DNA of 8,996 nt from NCBI GenBank assembly GCA_020444775.1, contig JAGRHX010000596.1, positions 1-8,996 on the forward strand, read 5' to 3'. Under the pieces are notes generated by a model. It was not told the DNA's origin. It was given only the letters and a program-made list of their open reading frames with translations, and did not search any database. Origin of the DNA: Gammaproteobacteria bacterium. Lineage in GTDB: Bacteria > Pseudomonadota > Gammaproteobacteria > HK1. Of this stretch, positions 1-5,075 are shown in pieces. The position numbers and the translations under genes are program-made. Each line of letters starts with the position of its first letter. The stretch's first letter is position 1.

Positions 1-379
1 TGAAATCCACCGGAATCAGTGGATTGATCCGGGTCGGATCGCCGCCGAAGTGGTGCATGGCATCACGCATCGCGCAGAGATCGGCGAGCAGCGGGATCCC
101 GGAGGCGTCGGGCATGATGACCCGGTTCGGATGAAAGCTCAGCTCGGTATCGGCGGTCGCCGCGCCGGCGCTGTCCACCCAGGTACCCAGGCAACGGATG
201 TCGTCGGCGCTGACGCTGTGGCCGTCCTCGTGACGCAACAGGTTCTCGGCCAGTACCTTGAGCGAGCGGGGTAGCTCGGCGAGCCGCCCGGCACCGGCCT
301 TCTCGGCGGCTTCCAGGCTATGGAATCGGTAGGCAGCCGAGCCCAGCTGCAGGGTGCGATGGCAATCGAAACTGTTCAT
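1..379 (-). CDS. Aconitase-family hydro-lyase (AcnA-like), N-terminal 126 residues, runs off the window
   Basis: Read on the minus strand from ATG at 379-377, this frame stays open to the window edge. It gives an AcnA/IRP1-type N-terminus: a Leu-Lys-Val-Leu-x-Glu-Asn-Leu-Leu-Arg-His-Glu-Asp-Gly block (about residues 40-53), a Met-Arg-Asp-Ala-Met block (104-108) and Gly-Gly-Asp-Pro...Ile-Asn-Pro-Leu (112-121). Family members isomerise citrate or related tricarboxylates with a 4Fe-4S cluster; the cluster cysteines lie in the missing part. The usual Leu/Met-Gln-Asp-Phe-Thr-Gly-Val-Pro block is Met-Pro-Asp-Ala-Ser-Gly-Ile-Pro here (89-96), so the Gln that contacts substrate in aconitases is Pro90. 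This suggests a paralogue with another substrate rather than the housekeeping enzyme. The ribosome site is weak. It is divergent from the GFA gene. Family assignment is firm, substrate unknown. Confidence 0.88.
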   Translation of the reverse strand, partial: MNSFDCHRTLQLGSAAYRFHSLEAAEKAGAGRLAELPRSLKVLAENLLRHEDGHSVSADDIRCLGTWVDSAGAATADTELSFHPNRVIMPDASGIPLLADLCAMRDAMHHFGGDPTRINPLIPVDF

Positions 380-412
380 GAGGGCTGTCTTCGTGCTGAC
401 GTGTACGCTGGC

Positions 413-430
413 ATGCTGATCGTTCAGCAT
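413..430. promoter_or_regulatory. Perfect inverted repeat between divergent aconitase-like and GFA genes
   Basis: ATGCTGA-TCGT-TCAGCAT has 7-bp perfect arms and a 4-bp spacer; GCT at 407-409 and AGC at 431-433 add an outer pairing beyond a short bulge. On the minus strand one arm contains TATGCT, a possible -10 element for the aconitase-like gene, about 50 bases before its ATG. The position fits an operator. No binding protein can be named. Confidence 0.4.
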
Positions 431-455
431 AGCGATTCGTGTCATCATTCACCAC

Positions 456-491
456 GCTCGAGCCGTCTGATCCAGCCGTGGGCTCGAGCCG
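456..491. repeat. Direct repeat of GCTCGAGCCG upstream of the GFA gene
   Basis: The 10-mer GCTCGAGCCG occurs at 456-465 and 482-491, 26 bp apart. Each copy contains the palindrome GCTCGAGC, extended to GGCTCGAGCC at 481-490. The second copy ends 25 bases before the Shine-Dalgarno sequence of the GFA gene. Paired palindromes could be a regulator site, but short GC palindromes are common in such DNA. Confidence 0.3.
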
Positions 492-525
492 CGGCGGCGA
501 AGCCGAAGAACATCCAGGAGCGAGC

Positions 526-957
526 ATGAGCAGTGCTGACCGGTCCGAGGTGCATCAGGGGGGCTGTCAATGTGGCGCGGTGCGCTATCACGCCACCGGC
601 AAGCCGGTGCGGGTGCTGGCCTGTCACTGCACCAGCTGCAAGCTGCGTACCGGTGCCGAGTTCGGTATCGGCGTCTACTACGACGACGCGGCCGTGGGTT
701 TCGAAGGTATCACCATGCATACCTACGAGTTCCACTCCGATACCAGCGGTCGATGGTTGCGCAACGAGTTCTGTCCACGTTGTGGCACCTGTGTGACCTG
801 GACCACCCAGATGCGACCTGGCCTTCGGGCCATCGCCGGCGGGACCTTCGACGATCCGAACTGGTTCTCGATCGAGGCCCACATCTGGACACGCTCGGCG
901 CGCACCGACATGTGCTTCCCGGACGACGTGCCCGTGCACGACCAGGCGTTGCCCTGA
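526..957 (+). CDS. GFA-family (Mss4-like fold) zinc protein
   Basis: The product has 143 residues, usual for single-domain GFA proteins. The zinc motifs are visible: Cys14-x-Cys16 in Gly-Gly-Cys-Gln-Cys-Gly, Cys33-His-Cys35-x-x-Cys38, and Cys83-x-x-Cys86-Gly. The family takes its name from glutathione-dependent formaldehyde activation, but most members have no proven reaction. The ATG at 526 is chosen because AGGAG at 516-520 precedes it by five bases and homology begins at once. An earlier in-frame ATG at 439 would add 29 residues of non-family sequence across the intergenic region. It is the first gene of a probable operon; the hydratase follows after 64 bases. A role in detoxifying an aldehyde or thiol adduct from that pathway is inference only. 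Confidence 0.87.
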   Translation: MSSADRSEVHQGGCQCGAVRYHATGKPVRVLACHCTSCKLRTGAEFGIGVYYDDAAVGFEGITMHTYEFHSDTSGRWLRNEFCPRCGTCVTWTTQMRPGLRAIAGGTFDDPNWFSIEAHIWTRSARTDMCFPDDVPVHDQALP

Positions 958-967
958 GAGGCCCCTT

Positions 968-985
968 GCCCGACGCCGCTCGGGC
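968..985 (+). other. Short hairpin between GFA and hydratase genes
   Basis: GCCCGA-CGCCGC-TCGGGC forms a 6-bp perfect stem with a 6-base loop in the 64-bp gap. No T-run follows, so it is unlikely to be an efficient intrinsic terminator. It could stabilise or process the mRNA, or be chance. Confidence 0.25.
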
Positions 986-1021
986 TCTGACGTCCGGCCC
1001 GCGCGCCGGTGGAGGAACGAG

Positions 1022-1780
1022 GTGAACCAGCAGGATATCCAGAACGTTGCCCGGGTGCTGCTCGAGGCGCGTGCCAGCGGGCAGCCGCTGCAGCCGGAGG
1101 CGTCCGAGCCCGCGCCGCGCAGCACGGAGGACGCCTACGCCGTGCACGCAGAGCTGATGCGCGAGCTGGGCGAGATCGGTGGCTGGAAGATCGGTGCGCC
1201 ATCGGCGCAGGCCGATTCCATGTATGCGCCGTTGCCGGCGGCAGGTCTGCACGCCAGTCCGGCGCGTCTTCCCGCCAGCAGCCATCCGCTACGCGGGATC
1301 GAGGTGGAGGTCGCGTTCATCCTGGGTAGCGATCTGCCGGCCCGTCCGAAGCCCTATGCGCTAGAGGAGATCGTCGCCGCGGTGCACAGCGTGGTGCCGG
1401 TCATCGAAGAGGTCGAGAGCCGGCTCCGGGACCGCGGGCAGGCCGGGCCGATGTGGGCGCTCGCCGATCTGCAGTCCCACGGGGCGCTGATCTCGGGCAC
1501 CCCTATCCCGGGATGGCTTGGACTGAAAACCGAATCCCTGCACGTTCGTCTGTGTTTCGATGATGCGGTCATCATCGACCGCGAGTGCCACAATCGAGGT
1601 GGCGATCCGCTGGTCCAGCTGCAACGGCTCGCCAATTCGGTAGGGCCTCGCTACGGTGGACTGAAGGCCGGTCAGATCGTCACCACCGGCTCGTTGACCG
1701 GGTTGGATACCGCACCGGCAGGAGCGCGGGTTCGGGCGGAGCTGGAAGGTCTTGGCGAGGTGAGCCTTTCGTTCGAATGA
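1022..1780 (+). CDS. 2-keto-4-pentenoate hydratase-like enzyme (MhpD type, FAH superfamily)
   Basis: The 252-residue product matches the length and motif order of MhpD-type hydratases, which add water to 2-hydroxydienoates or 2-oxo-4-enoates in meta-cleavage pathways; some relatives are decarboxylases. Visible motifs are Gly-Trp-Lys-Ile-Gly (54-58), Glu-Val-Glu (94-96) and Val-Ile-Glu-Glu-Val-Glu-Ser-Arg (127-134). Glu94, Glu96 and Glu129 fit the divalent-metal ligands of the family. Ala-Leu-Ala-Asp-Leu-Gln-Ser-His-Gly and Lys-Ala-Gly-Gln-Ile-Val-x-Thr-Gly-Ser-Leu-Thr follow. The start is GTG, with GGAGGA at 1011-1016, five bases upstream. It lies between the GFA and RutA-like genes on one strand. 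No ring-cleavage dioxygenase is in the window, so its 2-oxo acid substrate is unknown. Confidence 0.88.
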   Translation: MNQQDIQNVARVLLEARASGQPLQPEASEPAPRSTEDAYAVHAELMRELGEIGGWKIGAPSAQADSMYAPLPAAGLHASPARLPASSHPLRGIEVEVAFILGSDLPARPKPYALEEIVAAVHSVVPVIEEVESRLRDRGQAGPMWALADLQSHGALISGTPIPGWLGLKTESLHVRLCFDDAVIIDRECHNRGGDPLVQLQRLANSVGPRYGGLKAGQIVTTGSLTGLDTAPAGARVRAELEGLGEVSLSFE

Positions 1781-1827
1781 CCGCCGGTGATGCTGTCGGA
1801 CGCACTGCGCGCGTCCATGACCGCGTC

Positions 1828-1848
1828 GGCCCTGCAGCTTGCAGAGCC
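1828..1848 (+). other. Hairpin in the gap before the RutA-like gene
   Basis: In the 104-bp gap between hydratase and flavoprotein genes, CTGCA-GCT-TGCAG (1832-1844) is extended by GGC/GCC beyond one mismatch. This gives eight pairs around a 3-base loop. There is no T-run. It may be an mRNA processing or stability element. The gap contains no other recognised signal. Confidence 0.28.
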
Positions 1849-1884
1849 GGGCGGGTCGTTCCCAGACGACGAGATTGATTCTGC

Positions 1885-2946
1885 ATGACGTTTCACATCG
1901 GTCTGTTCCTGCCCAGCACCCGCGGCCTGTCGATCCTGGCGACGGGTGATCCGCCGCAGACCATGCCCACCTTCGCCTTGAATCTGAGCGTCACGCGTAT
2001 GGCGGAGGCGGCGGGGCTGGACTACGTGCTGTCGGCATCGAAGTGGCGTGGCTATGGCGGTCAGTCCAGGCACTGGGACTACTCGCTGGAGAGCTTCACC
2101 TTGATGTCGGCGCTGGCCGCGGCCACCCATCGTATCCAGCTCTACGCCTCGGTCGGGGTGCGTGCCTTCCATCCGGCGGTGATTGCGAAGATGGCCGCGA
2201 CCATCGACGAGGTCAGCGGCGGACGGTTCGGCGTCAATATCGTCGCCGGCTGGAACGAGTTCGAGTATGGGCAGATGGGTATGTGGCCGGAGGACGGCTA
2301 TCACCAGTATCGCTATGCGTATGCCGAGGAGTTCCTGGAGGTCATGCGCAAGCTGTGGGCGACGGGGCGGGCCAGTCATCAGGGCCGCTTCTTCACGCTC
2401 GAAGACTGCATGAGCTATCCGACTCCTTCGCGAGCACTGCCCATCGTCTGTGCCGGGCAGTCCGATGCGGCGCTGGCCTTCACCGCGCGGCATGCCGACA
2501 TCGGCTTCGTCGGTCGGATGCACGACACGCCACAGGCTCTGGGTACGCTCAACGCACGTTTGCAGACGCTGGCCGCCGAGCAGGGACGTCGGGTCGGTGC
2601 CTATGCGTTGATGAACATCATCGCCGCGTCCAGCGACGATGAAGCCATGGCCAGGCAGGACGAGTTCCTCGCCCGCGCCGATCAGGACGCCATCGACGAG
2701 TGGCTGAGAGCGTCTGGTCGCGACCCGAACCGCAACTCGCACGAGCTGGACCATCTGCGCCAGACCTTCATGGGCTTTCCCTTCATCACCGCCTCGTTCG
2801 AGAACGTCGCGCGTCGCATCGATGCGATCGCCGAGGCCGGGGTTGCCGGTGTCTGTCTGATGTTTCCGGACTTCGAGCGTGATCTCGGCGCTTTCATCGA
2901 GCAGGTGCTGCCGCGACTGGACTGCCGACGGACGGCGATCGCCTGA
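1885..2946 (+). CDS. RutA-like flavin-dependent monooxygenase (bacterial luciferase-like superfamily)
   Basis: The 353-residue product is a full-length TIM-barrel LLM flavoprotein, closest by remembered sequence to pyrimidine monooxygenase RutA. Shared blocks are Met-Pro-Thr-Phe (27-30), Lys-x-Arg-Gly-x-Gly-Gly (53-59), Leu-Glu-Ser-Phe-Thr-Leu-Met (68-74), Ser-Gly-Gly-Arg-Phe-Gly-Val-Asn-x-Val-x-Gly-Trp (111-123), Tyr-x-Gln-Met-Gly (128-132) and Cys-Ala-Gly-Gln-Ser-Asp (189-194). RutA opens uracil between N3 and C4 using reduced FMN and oxygen through flavin-N5-oxygen chemistry; relatives oxidise other amides, thioesters, sulfones or halogenated rings. Segments around 89-96 and 260-300 diverge from RutA, and no rutB-F partner is present, so a substrate other than uracil is likely. 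It needs a flavin reductase, not seen here. The ribosome site (GACGAGA, far upstream) is weak, suggesting coupling or an upstream promoter. Confidence 0.88.
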   Translation: MTFHIGLFLPSTRGLSILATGDPPQTMPTFALNLSVTRMAEAAGLDYVLSASKWRGYGGQSRHWDYSLESFTLMSALAAATHRIQLYASVGVRAFHPAVIAKMAATIDEVSGGRFGVNIVAGWNEFEYGQMGMWPEDGYHQYRYAYAEEFLEVMRKLWATGRASHQGRFFTLEDCMSYPTPSRALPIVCAGQSDAALAFTARHADIGFVGRMHDTPQALGTLNARLQTLAAEQGRRVGAYALMNIIAASSDDEAMARQDEFLARADQDAIDEWLRASGRDPNRNSHELDHLRQTFMGFPFITASFENVARRIDAIAEAGVAGVCLMFPDFERDLGAFIEQVLPRLDCRRTAIA

Positions 2947-2966
2947 GCCGCGGCCCGCGGTCAGGC
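2941..2966. terminator. GC-rich stem-loop at a convergent gene junction
   Basis: GCCTGA (2941-2946) pairs with TCAGGC (2961-2966). After one bulged G, CCGCG pairs with CGCGG, giving 11 pairs around a tiny loop. It overlaps the stop codon of the RutA-like gene and ends two bases before the stop of the converging EthD-like gene. There is no T-tract on either side, so it is a candidate bidirectional 3'-end element rather than a classic intrinsic terminator. Confidence 0.45.
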
Positions 2967-2968
2967 CA

Positions 2969-3499
2969 TCAGGACGGATGACGCGTGGGGTGGACCGGTC
3001 GGAAGGTCCGCACGATCCAACCGTCATTGCGGTCGACCTGGGGCGGTGTTCCGGAGTGACCGATACGCACGCCGCGCTCGACGATGGTCGAATCAAGGCC
3101 CACGACCTTCAACGACGCGTAGTCGGCCGGCAGTGGTGGACTGGCCTCGGTCTGACGGTCGATCAGGATCAGCCAGCCGCCCTCGGGCACGTCCATGTCG
3201 TCAATCTCGCCTTGCACCAGATTCCTGTCCCAGTTGGTCATCTTCGCCCTGAAGACCGGGTCCACCGAGTTCCGGCCCGCCTTCGAGGTATAGCCTTCGC
3301 TGGTCATCACCTCGGGCGCGCGCAGCCCGTAGACGGCGAGGAACGGTGCCGTCGCTTCGTGCGTGCATTCGTAGCGCTGCGCCGACAGGAAGCCGTCGAT
3401 GGTCAGCAGCATGCTGATGTGCTTGTCATAGAACGCGTTGAAGCGCGCACGGTCTTCGTCCAACGGGTAATGCATCTCGACCATGTAGAAGGTGCTCAT
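2969..3499 (-). CDS. EthD-like dimeric alpha/beta-barrel (ferredoxin-fold) protein
   Basis: The product has 176 residues. Residues 1-65 follow the EthD-like pattern: a first strand (Phe-Tyr-Met-Val-Glu-Met), a helix with Phe-Asn-Ala-Phe-Tyr-Asp-Lys-His (20-27), then Gly-Phe-Leu-Ser-Ala-Gln-Arg-Tyr and Phe-Leu-Ala-Val-Tyr. These are small cytoplasmic proteins often beside oxygenases or decarboxylases; some are lyases or product-handling enzymes. The second half ends in a short strand-rich tail with no motif I recognise. The ATG at 3499 is preceded by GGAGGA (3505-3510) at five bases. It converges on the RutA-like gene with 22 bases between stops. A role in the same pathway is suggested by position only. 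Confidence 0.72.
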   Translation of the reverse strand: MSTFYMVEMHYPLDEDRARFNAFYDKHISMLLTIDGFLSAQRYECTHEATAPFLAVYGLRAPEVMTSEGYTSKAGRNSVDPVFRAKMTNWDRNLVQGEIDDMDVPEGGWLILIDRQTEASPPLPADYASLKVVGLDSTIVERGVRIGHSGTPPQVDRNDGWIVRTFRPVHPTRHPS

Positions 3500-3552
3500 C
3501 GAGGTCCTCCAGGGGTTGATGTCGCCGGTCTGGCAGCTAGTAGCCGGCGTGG

Positions 3553-3586
3553 TTGGAATCGTGTCGCCGAGTTTCCTATACTCGGC
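3553..3586 (+). promoter_or_regulatory. Sigma70-type promoter with overlapping inverted repeat, upstream of the FBP gene
   Basis: TTGGAA (3553-3558) and TATACT (3577-3582) are 18 bp apart and form the best -35/-10 pair seen in the window. The inverted repeat GCCGAGT-N7-ACTCGGC (3566-3586) covers the spacer and the -10 box, so a bound protein would occlude polymerase. Transcription would start near 3589, giving a leader of roughly 170 bases before the FBP reading frame. This is a visual prediction. Confidence 0.5.
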
Positions 3587-3671
3587 CCGCCCGAGAACAC
3601 CCCGGACCCGTATCGACGTATCCGCCGTGGCGCCGTTGCTGCGCCTGTCGGTCCAGGGAGGGCGCGTGCAG

Positions 3672-3695
3672 ATGGCGCTGAGACCGGGACGCTGA
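3672..3695 (+). CDS. Possible seven-codon upstream ORF (leader peptide)
   Basis: ATG at 3672 is preceded by AGGGAGG (3655-3661) with ten bases between, one of the better ribosome sites in the window. The frame reads Met-Ala-Leu-Arg-Pro-Gly-Arg and stops at TGA (3693-3695), inside the first perfect 14-bp repeat. It is in the same frame as the FBP protein but closed by TGA at 3693 and again at 3735. It could be a regulatory leader peptide or the remnant of the original gene start. There is no coding statistic for so short a frame. Confidence 0.3.
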   Translation: MALRPGR

Positions 3696-3746
3696 GATAC
3701 GGGCGCTGAGATACGGGCGCTGAGATACGGGCGCTGAGATTCGACC
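3677..3746 (+). repeat. 14-bp tandem repeat, five units, in the FBP leader
   Basis: The unit GCTGAGATACGGGC is perfect three times (3691-3704, 3705-3718, 3719-3732). It is flanked by a degenerate copy on each side (3677-3690 and 3733-3746, the latter sharing GCTGAGAT and 11 of 14 positions). Because 14 is not a multiple of three and each unit carries TGA, the tract closes all three plus-strand frames. GCTG recurs in phase at 3761, and GAGATTCGACCG (3736-3747) is almost repeated as GAGAATTCGACCG (3766-3778). The repetition therefore reaches into the 5' end of the FBP reading frame. Confidence 0.9.
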
Positions 3747-3761
3747 GAGGGGGCTGGAACG

Positions 3762-4250
3762 CTGCGAGAATTCGACCGTCAGGAGATCCGGGAGCTGTTC
3801 GCGCCCGAGGGCTGTGAAGAGCTGCAGATCCCGAATCTGCAAGGCGTGGACTGGGGCGTGCTGGATTTCTTCGGCTGGATACACACCTCGGGACATCTCG
3901 GATTCATGCTGATCCCCTGGCGAAGCGTGCCGCGCGGCATCGTGCTACGTCGGGTGCGGGCCGGAAATCCGCTGCGCGTGAGCGGCGCGGTGCGACCGCA
4001 GATGTGCTCCTGGTGCCGTTTCATCCATCGCGACCTGGGCACCGCTCGATTCAGCCGTGTCGTCGATGGCAGCGACGGCCGGCTGGTCATCGGCCATGCG
4101 GTCTGTCAGGGGCTCGACTGCAGCCTGAGGATCCGCAACCTCACCGGTGACGTGCCCGTGTACATGCCCGAGACCATCGAGCTGGCCGATCGTATCGAGC
4201 GCTTGAAGCTAGCCGTGGACGACTGGCTCGAGCGGGTCTCCCCGGACTGA
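3762..4250 (+). CDS. FBP-type treble-clef zinc-finger protein (EF-G-binding, FusB-related C-terminal domain)
   Basis: From the proposed CTG start the product has about 162 residues. It matches the FBP C-terminal family: Arg-Gln-Glu-Ile-Arg-Glu-Leu-Phe (about 5-12), Leu-Asp-Phe-Phe-Gly-Trp (34-39), Cys82-x-x-Cys85 and Cys115-x4-Cys120-Ser-Leu, the four zinc ligands. The domain is named for fusidic-acid resistance proteins that bind elongation factor G and free stalled ribosomes; the role of stand-alone proteobacterial copies is not known to me. Start: no ATG, GTG or TTG lies between the in-frame stop at 3735 and GTG at 3846, yet family-like sequence begins near 3771. CTG at 3762 with GAGGGGG at 3747-3753 is the best candidate; GTG 3846 would remove the N-terminal helix. 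The 5' end may have been damaged by the repeat tract. It converges with the SDR gene. Confidence 0.75.
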   Translation: MREFDRQEIRELFAPEGCEELQIPNLQGVDWGVLDFFGWIHTSGHLGFMLIPWRSVPRGIVLRRVRAGNPLRVSGAVRPQMCSWCRFIHRDLGTARFSRVVDGSDGRLVIGHAVCQGLDCSLRIRNLTGDVPVYMPETIELADRIERLKLAVDDWLERVSPD

Positions 4251-4257
4251 GCAACGC

Positions 4258-4285
4258 GGCGTACGCCCGATCGGCCTTGCCGATC
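4258..4285. terminator. Two adjacent palindromes at the FBP/SDR convergent junction
   Basis: GGCGTACGCC (4258-4267) is a perfect palindrome. It is followed by GATCGGC-CTT-GCCGATC (4269-4285), a 7-bp stem with a 3-base loop that overlaps the SDR stop codon. No T-run follows on either strand. The place, between two converging stops 33 bases apart, fits a bidirectional 3'-end structure. Confidence 0.4.
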
Positions 4286-5075
4286 AGTAGTTGATCGACT
4301 CCCCTGAACCGCCGTCGACCGCGATCGACTGACCGGTGACCATGGCCGCCAGCGGCGAGCAGAAGAACAGCACCGCGCGCGCGATGTCCTCCGGCGCGAC
4401 CAGTCGGCCGAGCGGTATGCTGCCGACCATGCGTGCGATCTCGTCTGCCTCACCGATCCCTGAGTCCGTGGCGCGCCGCCTGACGCCGGCCATCATGCGG
4501 TCGGTTGCCGTGAAGCCCGGGTGCACACAGTTGACGGTGATGTTGTCCACGCCGACCTGCGCCGAGAGCTGCTTGGTGAAGTTGGAGATGCCCGCGTTGA
4601 CCACGCCGTTGGTGATGCGGATGGGCGCGACGATCCGCGCGGTCATGCCGCCGATGTTGACGATGCGCCCGCCGCCCACCGTGCGCATGTGGGGAATGAT
4701 CAGGCGCGAGGCGCGGATACAGGCCATCAGCTTGACGTCGATATGATGGCGCCAGTGATCGTCGGTCTGCTCCGCGAATGGCGCGTGCAGAGAGGAGACC
4801 GCGTTGTTCACCAGGATGTCGACGCGCCCCGCCTGCGTGGCGGCGCTGTCGATGAAGCCTTTGAGCGCGTCGGGATCGGCCACGTCGGTGACTATCGGCC
4901 AGGCCTGCACACCCAGCGCACGGATCTGGCCGGCGGTCTCCTCCAGGGTTTGCTCGGTGCGACCGCATAGCGCCACATTCACGCCGTGTCCCGCCAGCAT
5001 CAACGCGACCGCCCTGCCAATACCGCGGCCGCCTCCGGTGACCAGCGCGACCTTGCCTTCGAGCTCGAATTTCAC
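4284..5075 (-). CDS. SDR-family protein lacking the canonical catalytic Tyr and Lys
   Basis: The 263-residue product has a complete classical SDR Rossmann fold: Thr-Gly-Gly-Gly-Arg-Gly-Ile-Gly (13-20), Asp64-Val, Asn90-Asn-Ala, the Val-Asn-Cys-Val-His-Pro-Gly segment (181-187) and a C-terminal Val-Asp-Gly-Gly (about 252-255). Arg39 after the second strand suggests NADP(H). The active-site region is changed: where Ser and Tyr-x-x-x-Lys stand in ordinary SDRs, it reads Gly142-Gly143 and Asn156-x-x-x-Asn160, and the Asn of the tetrad is Lys115. I recall a subfamily with Asn for the Lys, so this is probably a divergent group, not decay. Its activity is uncertain. The start is GTG with GGAGGT (5080-5085) four bases upstream. 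It is divergent from the GST gene. Confidence 0.85.
   Translation of the reverse strand: MKFELEGKVALVTGGGRGIGRAVALMLAGHGVNVALCGRTEQTLEETAGQIRALGVQAWPIVTDVADPDALKGFIDSAATQAGRVDILVNNAVSSLHAPFAEQTDDHWRHHIDVKLMACIRASRLIIPHMRTVGGGRIVNIGGMTARIVAPIRITNGVVNAGISNFTKQLSAQVGVDNITVNCVHPGFTATDRMMAGVRRRATDSGIGEADEIARMVGSIPLGRLVAPEDIARAVLFFCSPLAAMVTGQSIAVDGGSGESINY

Noticed and set aside
439..525. Upstream start for the GFA protein
   Set aside because: It would add 29 residues unrelated to the family and has no ribosome site; ATG 526 has AGGAG at proper spacing.
445..1125. A 226-codon minus-strand open frame over the GFA gene
   Set aside because: The plus strand carries intact zinc motifs of the GFA family; the minus frame has no recognisable domain.
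1672..3096. A 474-codon open frame on the minus strand opposite the RutA-like gene
   Set aside because: It lies antisense to a protein with clear family motifs and is rich in Arg, Gly, His and Gln, the usual product of a shadow frame in GC-rich DNA. It shows no domain.
2879..3709. A 276-codon plus-strand open frame over the EthD-like gene
   Set aside because: It starts inside the RutA-like gene and is mostly antisense to the EthD-like gene, which has a good ribosome site and recognisable fold pattern. Composition is shadow-like.
3672..3746. Phase-variable on/off switching of the FBP gene by repeat number
   Set aside because: From ATG 3672 the first repeat unit always presents TGA in frame, so adding or deleting 14-bp units never opens a frame into the FBP protein. 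Copy number can only change leader length or RNA pairing.
3677..3746. CRISPR array
   Set aside because: Units are 14 bp and directly abutting, with no unique spacers.
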